From Gibbula magus (lineage: Eukaryota; Mollusca; Gastropoda; Trochida; Trochidae), in contig OW388305.1 in assembly GCA_936450465.1 (NCBI GenBank), positions 37,643,187 through 37,707,186 on the forward strand: 64,000 nt of DNA. The letters are read 5' to 3'. The notes beneath the pieces were generated by a model, which worked only from the letters and a program-made list of their open reading frames with translations, was not told the DNA's origin and made no database searches. Of this stretch, positions 11,786-24,500 are shown piece by piece; within the stretch, counting starts at the first letter, position 1, and every line of letters begins with the position of its first letter. A program made the position numbers and the translations under genes.

Positions 11786-12151
11786 TTCTTTTTCATAGGA
11801 TTCTAAAGCAAACATCACACTTACATTTGACCTAGGATCAAATATGAGACATTTCTGGCAAGTTTCAAATTGCTGGCAAACTCCTCGTGATGATATATGT
11901 TGCTATGGAAACTTAAATCAAAGTAGTATATAAAGCAGAAGACAAGGGTCTGGTAAACAATCCATCAGAGATATTTAGCTTCTTCTTTGTTAAGCTAATT
12001 AATTTTATCATGTGAAAGACCAGAGCCTCCTTACACAAAAGAACATTAGCACAACATAACCATACATACATTTTTTAACGTAACATTACCTACTTAAGGG
12101 GTTTGTGGGTTTTATCTGTATACATAGTAAACCTAGCACCTGTCTTCAGCG

Positions 12152-12191
12152 GTGGATTCAGAGGAGGGGTTCAGGGGGATCTTAACACCAC

Positions 12192-12224
<33 letters not shown>

Positions 12225-12260
12225 ACACCCCCACCCTCCTTCAAAATTTCTGGATCTGCC
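12152..12260 (+). repeat. GGGGTTCAGGGGGATC repeat piece with a 42-base C run
   Basis: GGTGGATTCAGAGGAGGGG then CAGGGGGATCT matches the GGCGGATCC-type palindromic repeat family (compare 51591-51765, which has a G run). Bases 12193-12234 are an uninterrupted C tract. The proline-rich open frames across it are artefacts. Confidence 0.7.
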
Positions 12261-12542
12261 TATGGTATTGCAATGTTGCGTCCATCATCAAATCACATAA
12301 GAAGGAACATCTTGTCATGAATCTTGTATCTGTTATCCAGGTAGAAGTCATGTTCATGGCAAAACAAATTCTGTACATTGCATCTTTTTGTAAACCAACT
12401 AACCCTCATCAGAGTAGAAAACGAATACTGTCAATGCAAAAGTTTTTTCTATAGTTTGATGAATGAAGTCTTGCCACTTGTCCTACTATGTTTTGTCCTC
12501 AAAGCTCATGCAACCATTTTTTGACAAGAATCTGTTTTCCGA

Positions 12543-15500
12543 CTAGTATCTGTCGTCGAAGTAGAAGACATGTTCTGTGAGGTATCTGATCATGTGTCTC
12601 TTCTCCTTGATAACAGCGTCCATGTCTCTCTGGGTCTGCATCAGAGTGTCTCTGTCAACTTGTCTCATTCCTTCATGCCATGCTGTTAAACACAGGAAAT
12701 TAGGAATCATCTTCAGATGTATAATGGACAAATATAATTTTTGAAATTTTGAAAATATAAATATTGATGTATTTATTACTTGAAATACTAATGAAATATT
12801 AACAATAAAACATCCTTTATTCCTAGATAATTTTTGTCCAGCATAGTATCCACAGATCAAAATATTCCTAAAAATAATGTATCAATGGCTTATAGCAAGG
12901 ACAAAAAATATTTCAATCGTTAGGATTCTACTAAAATTATCTACTAAAATTATATTCACTCCCCTATCGAGAAGTTACAGCAAAAGTAATCACTGTTACA
13001 TTCATCATTGCACTTTAAATCCATGTTAAGATGTTCTTGACACTGGAACAGACAAATAATGAGATAAATCAAGACTTTTGCATTTGCAGAAAGTGAGAAG
13101 ATTCAGTAAATTATCGATAACCTTATCGAAGCTGACATCACACACTCAACTCTCTCAATAAATATGTACCTTGTTCACTGCTGCAAGCATAGAAAGCCGT
13201 CCAGACTGATCCAGAAAAGATTTCTTTCGGCAGAGGAAACTCGTGAGTCAGTTGCAGAGCCTTGCCAAGAAAGTGGTAGGCGTGGCGGTAGACATTCTGC
13301 AATAGAATGAGATGAATATAGATGAGTAAGCATCAATTGCAACTTTCCCAATCTCCTACTCCTCAAATCTTTCACACCAAATCATATTCCTTCTCCTGGA
13401 ATACCCCACCCTGGAAAACAACAGTTTCTGGAATACTCCATTTTCTGGAATACCCCATTTTCTGGAAAACCCTCTTTCTGGAATACCCCATTATTCTGGA
13501 ATACCCCATTTTCTTGAAAACCCTCTTTCTGGAATACCCCATTTTCTGGAAAAAAACCATTTTCTGGAATATCCTATTATTCTGGAATACCCCATTATTC
13601 TGGAATACACCATTTTCTGGAATTATCCAGACAAATCTGATTGAAAACCTCAATGGAAATCCTTTCATATCATTGAATCCTCCTACGCCTTTCCTTCACA
13701 ACATGGGATCCCCTTACTCCTGAAATCTCTTAACATATTGGAAAATTGACTCATGGAATATCACACTAACTACTGATATTCATCGATCTCTAGAAGCACT
13801 CCAAACTCTCATTTCTTACCTGGAACCAGTTGCCAATGGTAACACATCTGGTGGACGGTCTGATATCAACCTGCTGGTACCACGTCTCATCCAGTCGACC
13901 AAACACCATGGCAACCAAAGCCAGGAACTCATTCTGTGAGATGCGTAGGTTATAGTTCCAATTGAGCACCAGGAAGTATCGCAGGATGTAGCAGATGAAG
14001 CCGTTCTTCCTTCCGTAACGGTCAAACCACGTCTTCTGGAAGGCTGGAAGTGAAATTCATAATGTTCGGTCTTTAACATATTCCCATGCAAGGAAAACTT
14101 TTCTTGGCATAAATCCAGCCGCCCTATTGGTGATAATGAGTAAATGCTCTTTCTCAAATGGATGAACATATTTTTCAAAATATTACTGTTCAAGGAAATG
14201 AAAGTTACATAAATAATATTTCTTACGAAATAGAAGGACTAACAATAAATAAAACGCTTTTAGGCTATATGAATATTTCTCTGGCCACTGTTTTTTTCAT
14301 ATTTATTTCAATCACAGGTTTGTTAGACTCATTTTGATTGGACCATATTTTTGCAATATTACCAGGGACCAGTAACGTTGTACGAACAAGCCAGGGTTAG
14401 AAGTTAAAAGATGTCAACCAACAAATGAAAATTAGAATTATCCCATCTTCAATATTGATAACACTGTGTAAAGATAAAAAGATTAATACAATATTCTGAA
14501 CATTGTTACCAAAATAAACTAAACAGACATTATTATATAAGATCAATATGGGTATTATCTTTTTTGGCGTCAAATTTATTTATCCTTATTTGCGGGACAA
14601 AAATAATTTCAGGAGAAAATACCTACAGATCATTCATAAGGCATTCTGCTCCAGGGTATTTGTTTCTGCATGGCTCTAACACTCTCCTGATTGTGTAAGC
14701 AAATTCTACCTCGTATCATGCTATAAATAACCAGCCAATAAAATATCGAAAAATAACAGCAGTGCATATGAGAAGGTGAGCGATGATAAAATTTCAAATC
14801 ACTACATTTCATTTGCTGACACATGCATGCTATAGACAACAATGATTACCGTAATTCTTCCATAAATTCCACCCTAAAATTTTCAAAATATTTTCATGAA
14901 ATGTTCACGGTCGAACTTATCCCCACTTAGCCTTGGGTTGTGCGTCACCATTGTTGTAATTTTAGATTTTCATTTAATTGTTTAGAAAACCCATTTGAAA
15001 AAGAGTTACACATTTCTTAATTGTTATTTACAAAACAAGAGTCATCAGAAGATGACATATCCCACCGGTTCCACAAAATTTGTAAAACACATCTTTGACA
15101 GATACTTGTGTATCTACTACCGTACTTCAGTTAGTGGGTATTACAGATGCTGAGTTTCAAGTATGTTAAGGGTTTTAGACTTCTGCTCCAGAAGCAGTCA
15201 AAATCAACAACAACCAACATCCCTCTCATGTTTCTATGGAAACAGAAAATAAAATTTTCAGATATCTGAAAATATCATAAGGCACCACTTCAGTTGGTGG
15301 GTAATACACATGCAAAGTTTCAGGAAGATATGATGAACGGTTTTGGAGCTGTGCTCCGGAAACAAACCTGTCTCTGAACAAAGTCCAAATTCAACAAGTT
15401 TCTATGGAAACGAAAGAAAAAAATAATTTTCCGAAATCTGAAAATATATAAAGGCACCACTTCAGTTGGTGGGTAATACACATGGAAAGTTTCAGAAAGA

Positions 15501-18500
15501 TATCATGAACGGTTTTCAAGTTCTCCTCCGGAAACGAAATGATTACGGACGGACGGACAGACGGACAGGGTGATGACTATATCCCACGGTATTACATACC
15601 GGTGGGATAATAAACTATTCCATCAACATCGTCTTTATAAAAAATTGTCAAAAATATAAAAGCGAGAGCTTGTTCAGATTCAAGGTTTAATGGATTTGTT
15701 ACACGATGTTTTGACCATGTTTTCACTTTCAGACGACCTTCCACTGTTATATTTGTTTTATTTTCAAATACAAAATGAAGTTGAAAGAACCTTACAGTGA
15801 GTGAATGTTCAAATAAATCATAATGCTATTTAAATGACAGCAAACAAACGTCAACAGGTCATGTAAACAGTTCCGGTCTCTACAGTGATATTTTGTTTCA
15901 AAGTTTACCTGTGACCTTGTTTACGACATCAGAGACATTTGATTGGCTGACCTTTAACCTTACATAAACATTCCAGGAAAAACTTTGTTTTGTTTCTGGC
16001 TGCATGTTGACCCTACCTTGTCGCAATTTGATCACGTTTAATTATTCATAAATCATAAATAATCACATAACACTTGGATGTCAGACTTTTAGGTCAAAAT
16101 ATATAGGATGTGAGGCCCGGCATTGCTAAACTATCAGATAAAAGTGAAGAACATATTTTCAGGTTGTATTTGATAAAATGGAGAATTTTATTATATTATA
16201 TATTAGGTTTTAGCAAACATTATTAGGAATGGATATTGATTTTGTAGCATTTTTATCAATAAATATGTCATTACTAACTGAGTAAGTTAGGAAGTGTGAA
16301 AATATTTCACCGCTAATTTATCGATTAGTATGTCTAGTTGTGACCAGCGGGGCTACGTGGTAGAGTTCATTTCAACAATATTTTTGCTATAAAAAAATGG
16401 CTGTTTTCTCATATTCTCATATTAAACTTACTGCACTGAGAGAATATTAAATATAAGTCTTTTAATGTAAACTTTGGGACATTGCATTAAATTGTATTGT
16501 TTTTATCATTTTTGGGAAAATCCGGTAGAAGATTCACCTCGATCCCGGCAGGACAGTAGAATGGTCTTGAAACCGGTACGCTGCCGGGTAAAGTGATAGA
16601 CTTGGCATTTCTGGTGAATAATTTAATTTCCAAATTTGGAACATGGTCAAATTTTTTTTGGGTCAAAACTGAACTTCGGGCAAACTGTTGTAATTTTGAA
16701 GGGCATTTTGAAATGAAGCTGTCGGATGATCATACGTGGGCAAAGTTATAGAGGGAGCGAAATTAAGGAAGAATTACAGTACCAAGTTTCGACAATACGA
16801 GGTAAAATGTACCTACACAATCAGGGTAGTTTTGGAGTCATGGACGCAGATACCCTGATGAAGCAGGATGTTCTTAAAGGGGCAGTAGCACATTTTTTCG
16901 CTCAAATAAGTCGATGAAATGTATTTGAAAAATAATCTCACATAAAGTAAAAGACCCTTCTCTCTTCAGAAAATCAAGTTAAAAATGAGTGTACAGAGTT
17001 TGGTAAAGCCGTGGGAATCGTTTTTTGTACTTCGAAATAATAAAATGTGTTCACAATAAAATGGCCGCCATGCAATTTTTATTTTATACAGAACATCGCT
17101 ATTACCACTATGGATAATTGGTTTGTGTAATAAGATGTTTTACCCTCTAAAGTAAATTTAAATGACATAAACTATCATTATAAATGGGAAATTTGAAAAA
17201 ATAAATTGTGCAATAAACGTGCTACTGCCCCTTTAAAGTAAATGAGATAAATGATCATCCAGGAGCGACTGATGAAATTCAATGTTTTAACCCAAGAACA
17301 ACCCCAACCAGCACAACCCTCCGAAAAGTATTGTACCCGCAAAGATATGGTATTTTTGCCTCACCTCCTGGTTCGTAGTGGGACATGATGTTATCAAAGA
17401 GACGTAGATTCTGGAATATCTGTCTGGGGTTGATGTCCAGAATGCTCTTCACTATTCGGTCATTGGTCGAATAAATCTTAAATAAAAGAAAGATTCAGTA
17501 TCATTTACTTAAGAAATAAAGTTCGCTGTACCCCAATGTGTTTTGTAATAAAGTATAGTTTTGCCCTGAACTATTAAAGTTAAAGCACGAGGACGTTAGT
17601 ACAGCAAACTTTATTTCTTTTCTAAGATGCCAAATGATCAGATACAGGTAACATTCTGCTTCCAATAATTTGGAAATAAAAATATTGTTTCCATTCTTCA
17701 TATTAATAATCCATGAACAGGGCCAACGGACGGCTATTCCCTGTGTAAAACCCACCTCCTGAGATAAACTAAGATCACATGACTAACATTCCAAAAAGAA
17801 TTGTGGGTAGAGCTTGATCCAGTCAAATCGTGTTGGCGGAATGTAATTTGTCGAATTGTCAAATGTTTGTTGCTGTCATAAAAGTTGATGTTCATTGTCC
17901 CAACGCTAATTTGAACCGACTGCAGAAGTTGCAAACCATGGAAAGGAGTACATGCTTTATTGGTTACGATGTAAGAGTTCAGACAGCTGAGGCGAATCGA
18001 TGTTACGTTACCATGGGCACACTTGATCACGAGGGAGCGGTGTGGAACAGCGGGAACGTCATTTGATTGTTACGTCATCAAAAAAACTATACCTTTATTG
18101 TCTGATAAAGTACTCTTTTTTTTTTATTGTTCTAACCGCTAGGCATCTTAGAAATTAATATACTGTAATAGAGGTCTGAGGTTGAGGGGTTAACTTAAAC
18201 TAATCAATTGTCCAAATGACCAAATTTGATCCCTAGGTAAAAGGTACCTCCCCACAAAATTTGGGAGGAAAGAAGTACAGAGGAAGACGAAAATGTCAAA
18301 ATGGACGCTGCCTGGCGGATGACAGTCCTTCTCTGGTCTTTCAAGAGCATTGATTAGAAAAATGAACTGTAACTAATTGTATGTATACCTCTGTGCAAAA
18401 AAGTTCCTCAAATATAAAAGGTGTAAATAGTTTTTAATTTTACCACATTCTATTTGAATCACGTGAAGATGTGTGTTTTAGACCCTAAAATTATTCTTAA

Positions 18501-21500
18501 ACGTCAGTCTAGTGTATAGACCACAATACAATACTTTCCTTACAACCAGAAGTATTCCATGTGTCATATGTGATACCCAGATTTTATAATTAAATGTTAT
18601 ATAGCACAAGGTAAATACGATTTCCGTTCAGTCGAAACATTATAAGTTGTATGCTTCTCACGAGGATAATACGGTATCATGTACCATCTTTGTACCAGTG
18701 TCGCCCGAGCCTTCAGGCGAGGGTGACACTGGTACAAAGATTGTACATGAGACCGTATTACCCGAGGGAGAAGTATACAACGTATTTATCTTTCCGTCAT
18801 GTCAATAAAAATAGTATTATTATATTCATTGCGTTTTGTCTGCCGAAGCCCGATCAGCTGATATCGTTTGAATGACCTTGACCCTAAACGTAAACAAAAT
18901 GGCGTCACCCGTTTCGACTGAAATGTTAAAAGTCGTATAACGTATTACTACAAACTTTTAAATGACTTAAAACGAGTTATTCTTTATTTAATTGAGTGTG
19001 CAAACAATGCAAAATAAGATTTGTTTCCCAACATAGCAGCAACTATTGGGAAAATAAGTCTGTAAGTAATAGACCCGTAAACAGCTGATCGAACTGTTCA
19101 AAACTCTGTACACCGTGTGCGTCATTTTATAACGTCATCTCACCATAATGCGACACCTATTCTCAGCTAGGAGCTGTTACTATGGCAGCGGGGTACATGA
19201 AATTTGTACACCGTGAGACTGACAGGGTACATGAAAAATAGAGCCATGGGCTCTGTAGCTCATCAGAATTTTAATGATTTTTTTTTATCTAAGGTTGAAT
19301 ATCTAAGTTATCTCAAGTAATACATTGTTAACAAGCAAAATAATATTGGTTTTAGATCATGACCCCTGTGACCCACATTTGGAGTCACAGGGTCACCAAT
19401 CCTACAATTAAGAATCACCTTTGACCAAAGAATCTCTACACAACATTTCACCTTTCTAGAGCTTTAAATATAAACTGGAGAAGAAGATGAAAATAGGTTT
19501 TTGGGTCATGACCCGTGACCAAGATTGGGGTCACAGGGTCACAAAATCTACAATTTAGAATCCCCATTGGCCAAGGAGTTTGCACACAACTTTTCAGCTC
19601 TCAAGACCTTTTGGAACTGGAGAAGAAGATGAAAATAGGTTTTTAAGGATGTGACCCCTGTGACCCCATTTGGGGTCATGGGGTCACGAGATCTACAATT
19701 TAGAATCCCCATCGGCCAAGGAGTCTGCACACAACTTTTCAGCTCTCTAGACCTTTTGGAACTGGAGAAGAAGATGAAAATAGGTTTTTAAGGATGTGAC
19801 CCCTGTGACACCATTTGGGGTCACGGGGTCACGAAATCTACAATTTAGAATCCCCATTGGCCAAGGATTCTGCACACAACTAGTCAGCTCTCTAGAACTT
19901 TTGGAACTGGAGAAGAAGATGAAAATAGGTTTTTAAGGATGTGACCCCTGTGACCCCATTTGGGGTCATGGGGTCACGAAATCTACAATTTAGAATCCCC
20001 ATTGGCCAAGCAGTCTGCACACAACTTTTCAGCTCTCTAGACCTTTTGGAACTGAAGAAGAAGATGAAAATAGGTCTTTAAGGATGTGACCCCTGTGACC
20101 CCATTTGGGGTCATGGGGTCACGAGATCTACAATTTAGAATCCCCATCGGCCAAGGAGTCTGCACACAACTTTTCAGCTCTCTAGACCTTTTGGAACTGG
20201 AGAAGAAGATGAAAATAGGTTTTTAAGGATGTGACCCCTGTGACACCATTTGGGGTCACGGGGTCAAGAAATCTACAATTTAGAATCCCCATTGGCCAAG
20301 GAGTCTGCACACAACTAGTCAGCTCTCTAGAACTTTTGGAACTGGAGAAGAAGATGAAAATAGGTTTTTAAGGATGTGACCCCTGTGACCCCATTTGGGG
20401 TCATGGGGTCACGAGATCTACAATTTAGAATCCCCATGGGCCAAGGAGTCTTCACACAATTTTTCAGCTCTCTAGACCTTTTGGAACTGGAGAAGAAGAT
20501 GAAAATAGGTTTTTAAGGATGTCACCCCTGTGACCCCATTTGGGGTCACGGGGTCAAGAAATCTACAATTTAGAATCCCCATTGGCCAAGGAGTCTGCAC
20601 ACAACTAGTCAGCTCTCTAGAACTTTTGGAACTGGAGAAGAAGATGAAAATAGGTTTTTAAGGATGTGACCCCTGTGACCCCATTTGGGGTCATGGGGTC
20701 ACGAGATCTACAATTTAGAATCCCCATGGGCCAAGGAGTCTTCACACAATTTTTCAGCTCTCTAGACCTTTTGGAACTGGAGAAGAAGATGAAAATAGGT
20801 TTTTAAGGATGTCACCCCTGTGACCCCATTTGGGGTCATGGGGTCACGAAATCTACAATTTAGAATCCCCATTGGCCAAGCAGTCTGCACACAACTTTTC
20901 AGCTCTCTAGACCTTTTGGAACTGAAGAAGAAGATGAAAATAGGTTTTTAAGGATGTGACCCCTGTGACCCCATTTGGGGTCATGGGGTCACGAAATCTA
21001 CAATTTAGAATCCCCATTGGCCAAGGAGTCTGCACATACAATTTCAGCTCTGTGGAGTCATTGGTTCTGGAGAAGAAGTCGAAAAAGCGAAAAGTTTACG
21101 GATGGACGGACGGACGGATGGACGGATGGACGGACGCCGGACACCATGCCATGCCATAAGCCCATCGGGCCTTTCAGGCCTGATGAGCTAATAAAAATGT
21201 AACGACCGTTAGCCAATCAGAAACCAGTATTTTACTGTAAGGAAAGATAAAATGTTTTTAGACAATCAAAATACATGACTAATCAAGATTTTCTGGATAA
21301 CAACTTCTTCATTGTGAACATACACAACCTTGCCAAACTGCAGATTACAACTTCTAACAACTAATTTTCAGCCATTGTGAATGGTCTAACTGTATTCTTT
21401 ATAGATGAAAAAAAGGACAAGACCTGAAAAAGGACTCACCGTCGCATACTCATAGTCACGCCCAGGACAACGCCCATGCTCGATGACTTGATTGTGATGA

Positions 21501-24500
21501 CGGGGCAAGAGCATTCGATAGATATACGTTCGTAGATCAATCATGGCCGTCTCAGACGACGGTTGTCTTGGCGACATTTCTTCAATCATGACTCTGCGCC
21601 AGTAGAAGCTGTTGTGCATTCCCATGACGTGAGGAGGATAGATGCCATCTTCTATCCCTTGACACAGAAGCTTGACAAATGGGTCATCTGACTGCAAGGC
21701 ATCATGGCAGATAGACAAGTTGTAGAAATTCCTCGAATGATTGATGGCGTATTCAAAGTTCCTCTTTTGTTGCTGGAAGAGTGTGTCACATTGATTATTT
21801 AACCTATGGAGGGACGATACAGCTATCAATGTATTTTTTGTGAAAATGAAATTTGAGGGGACATTCCTGTTTACTTACATAAATGTTATTGATACAAGAT
21901 TATAACACAATCCAGCTGAAACATATTACTGATGGTAATAATTTGATGATTTCATATTTGATAATTTGATAAAGACTAGCGCAAGTTCATAGAAAATAAA
22001 AACAATGAAAAGAGAAGCTATTCATCGACGCTACAAGTTTTGCTACGGCATAAACAATACATTGTTTATCAGTCTGATAAATTATTTTTACTTTGCGGAT
22101 ACTATATCAATATGTTTATTTATGAAAAAAACAAATTTATCTTCATTTTAATTAATTTTAATAATTTAATTTGTTATAATCTTACCATTTCGTTCATAAA
22201 CACTGGGCTGTTCTCAACAAATCTAAACTCTTTCACCCAGTTTGCCATCATTTCTATCGAGCGAGGTTTGGGAAAGCCAAGAGCGTGATAGATGCCTAGA
22301 TGTAGAAAGGGGGCGGTGAAATCATTCCCCGCCAAAATACTGAGTTCGACCATCTGGCTTGGGTCTGTCAGCTAAACAGAAAAATATCACATGTGAGAAA
22401 AACTTCATCAACCAAAAACAAAATATCTTAACCCTTTGCAGGCTGAGTGACACACTTTTGGTCTTGGCTCCCTAACCCTTAACATGCGGGTCCCGGAATT
22501 ATCCGGGCGGGCTATAAGCGATTCGTAGGTACCTCAATACGGATCCCGGATCGCTTACTTAGAAGAATTCACGGCTGTCTATGTACTTGGCTATCTGCCA
22601 TACCGGGTCCCGAGTCGATTGTTTCCGCGACTCGCTGCATGAGAATGGCTGTATTTATGCCTCGCAGCCCGCAATGAGAATAAAGCTTTCTTCAGTGTCT
22701 GGTCAGAACGTCCAGCAAAATTCACACCAATTTGCGTGTGCATTGTTGACCCGTAACGCATCGATAATTAGCTTTACAAAAGGCCAATTTTGTCCTGCTT
22801 CGCTCCGATGGCTACACTGCCCGGCGGCTAATTAGCACCTAAGTGTCTGTACTGCCCCGGGGTGAGATAGGCCCGTACAGGCTTATCTGTCTCGCATCCC
22901 GCCACATGGGCAGATAGCCTATGCTTATCTGTCTCGCATCTCGCCACATGGGCAGATAGCTTCTAATTACGGGAAGATATTGCGATAAGCTACCTTTCTC
23001 TCGCACTTCGTATCATATGAACCAATTGGTTGTTTTCATTTTTTTTATACCAAAATAAAGAGGAAAGAATGGCCTTTATTCCCATATAAAAATCGCAATT
23101 GCGCTAACATAACTGAAAATACAGCAATCGCACAGAGATAGGCGACTTTCGCACTTTTGAATTTTGATACATGTGGCGCATTTACCCCAACATGCCTCGG
23201 CGCTCTATTTCTAAGAAACTACTTGGGATATTTTCATAATTTTTTTATCAGTATATAGATAAAAGAATTGTCTTCAATTCCATATAAAATACGTGTATTT
23301 TCGGCAATAACTTTTGATGCGCCAGGTGTCGCGCAGAAGGTGATATTCGGCTTTGAATAAGTGGCGCTCTTAGCATATACCATCATTACGGGCTTTATAA
23401 CTTGTGAACCGCAAGTCCGATTTTTATAATTTTTACATCATTGTAAAGAGAAAAACATTGTCTTCAATTCCATGTATAATGCGCATGTTTTCGGGAAGAA
23501 CTCTGCATGCGCAAAGCGCCGCGCCAATGTTCGCACTTCATAACTTTTGAACCGCAAGTCCGATTTTTATAATTTTTACATCATTGTAAAGAGAAAAACA
23601 TTGTCTTTAATTCCAGATAAAATGCGCATGTTTTTGGGAAGAACTATGCATGCGCGAAGAGCCGCAATATTGATGTACGCATAAGTGAAGAAGTATGATA
23701 ATATATAACTAAAATACTGTTCTTTTGATACGCAAATATAGAGCTTTATAAACGATGAACAACTGTCATGACGGAATTTTGTTTCCAGTTTTGGAAAAAA
23801 AAATATAACATAAAAGCGAAAATATATTTGAGTACGGGACCCGCCGCTCGGGGAAAAGCCTTTTCGTGGGAATATTTTCTCAGGAAAATATTTTACTTTT
23901 CGGAGTTTCTAAAAATGCGTGAACATTTTTGTTACTGATGCCATTTGCGAAAGGTTCTTATTTCTAAAATTCAAATGCGAGGGCGCACCTTTCCAAACCA
24001 TTTGAATTGAATTTATTATTTTATCTTTTACATTATTGAATAAAAGACGTTTCATTCAATAAGATTTGAAGAATTATTTATATGTGTAGCGGACTGAACT
24101 GAGCAGATGGAGAATTTGATTCCTCACCACTTTTATTACCAAAGTTCTTTTGTATCACAATTACTTTTTTAGGTATTAGTTTTTTCGTGAGCAGGGGAAT
24201 TTCCGACGGGATTCGCCATGACATAATGAGAAAAAATTCCCATGAACATGGGCGTGGTCCGTCATCTTCGGGACCGACCCACAAGTATAAATATCTACCG
24301 GGGGTTGTGCGGACCCCCCCGCTTTTGGTCGCCACCCCCCAAACTTTTTGTGCAAATTATTTTTTTGTTTCTACTTTGAAATAAAGGTTCGTGTCATTCC
24401 GAGGTATGAAGGTTTCTGCTATATATGTCGAGAGGGCATGGGAACCCATTCCCAATAGAATCCGGGGTTCGTCCCATAGGATTGTTCCTCGGAGTCTCTC

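Noticed and set aside
12103..12454. Proline-rich frames
   Set aside because: They cross the 42-base C run; no evidence of a gene.
13322..13723. Open frames on both strands rich in WNTP or GVFQ
   Set aside because: They are products of the TTCTGGAATACCCCA minisatellite.
19340..21095. Regularly spaced direct repeats that could suggest a CRISPR-like array
   Set aside because: The units are 145 bases, fully repeated without unique spacers, in an animal genome and inside a mobile element.
21773..21803. Earlier acceptor (CCATAG) for exon 3 of the XPG-like gene
   Set aside because: Joined to exon 2 in phase 0 it reads GTT AAA TAA, an immediate stop; the acceptor at CTTCCAG keeps the frame.
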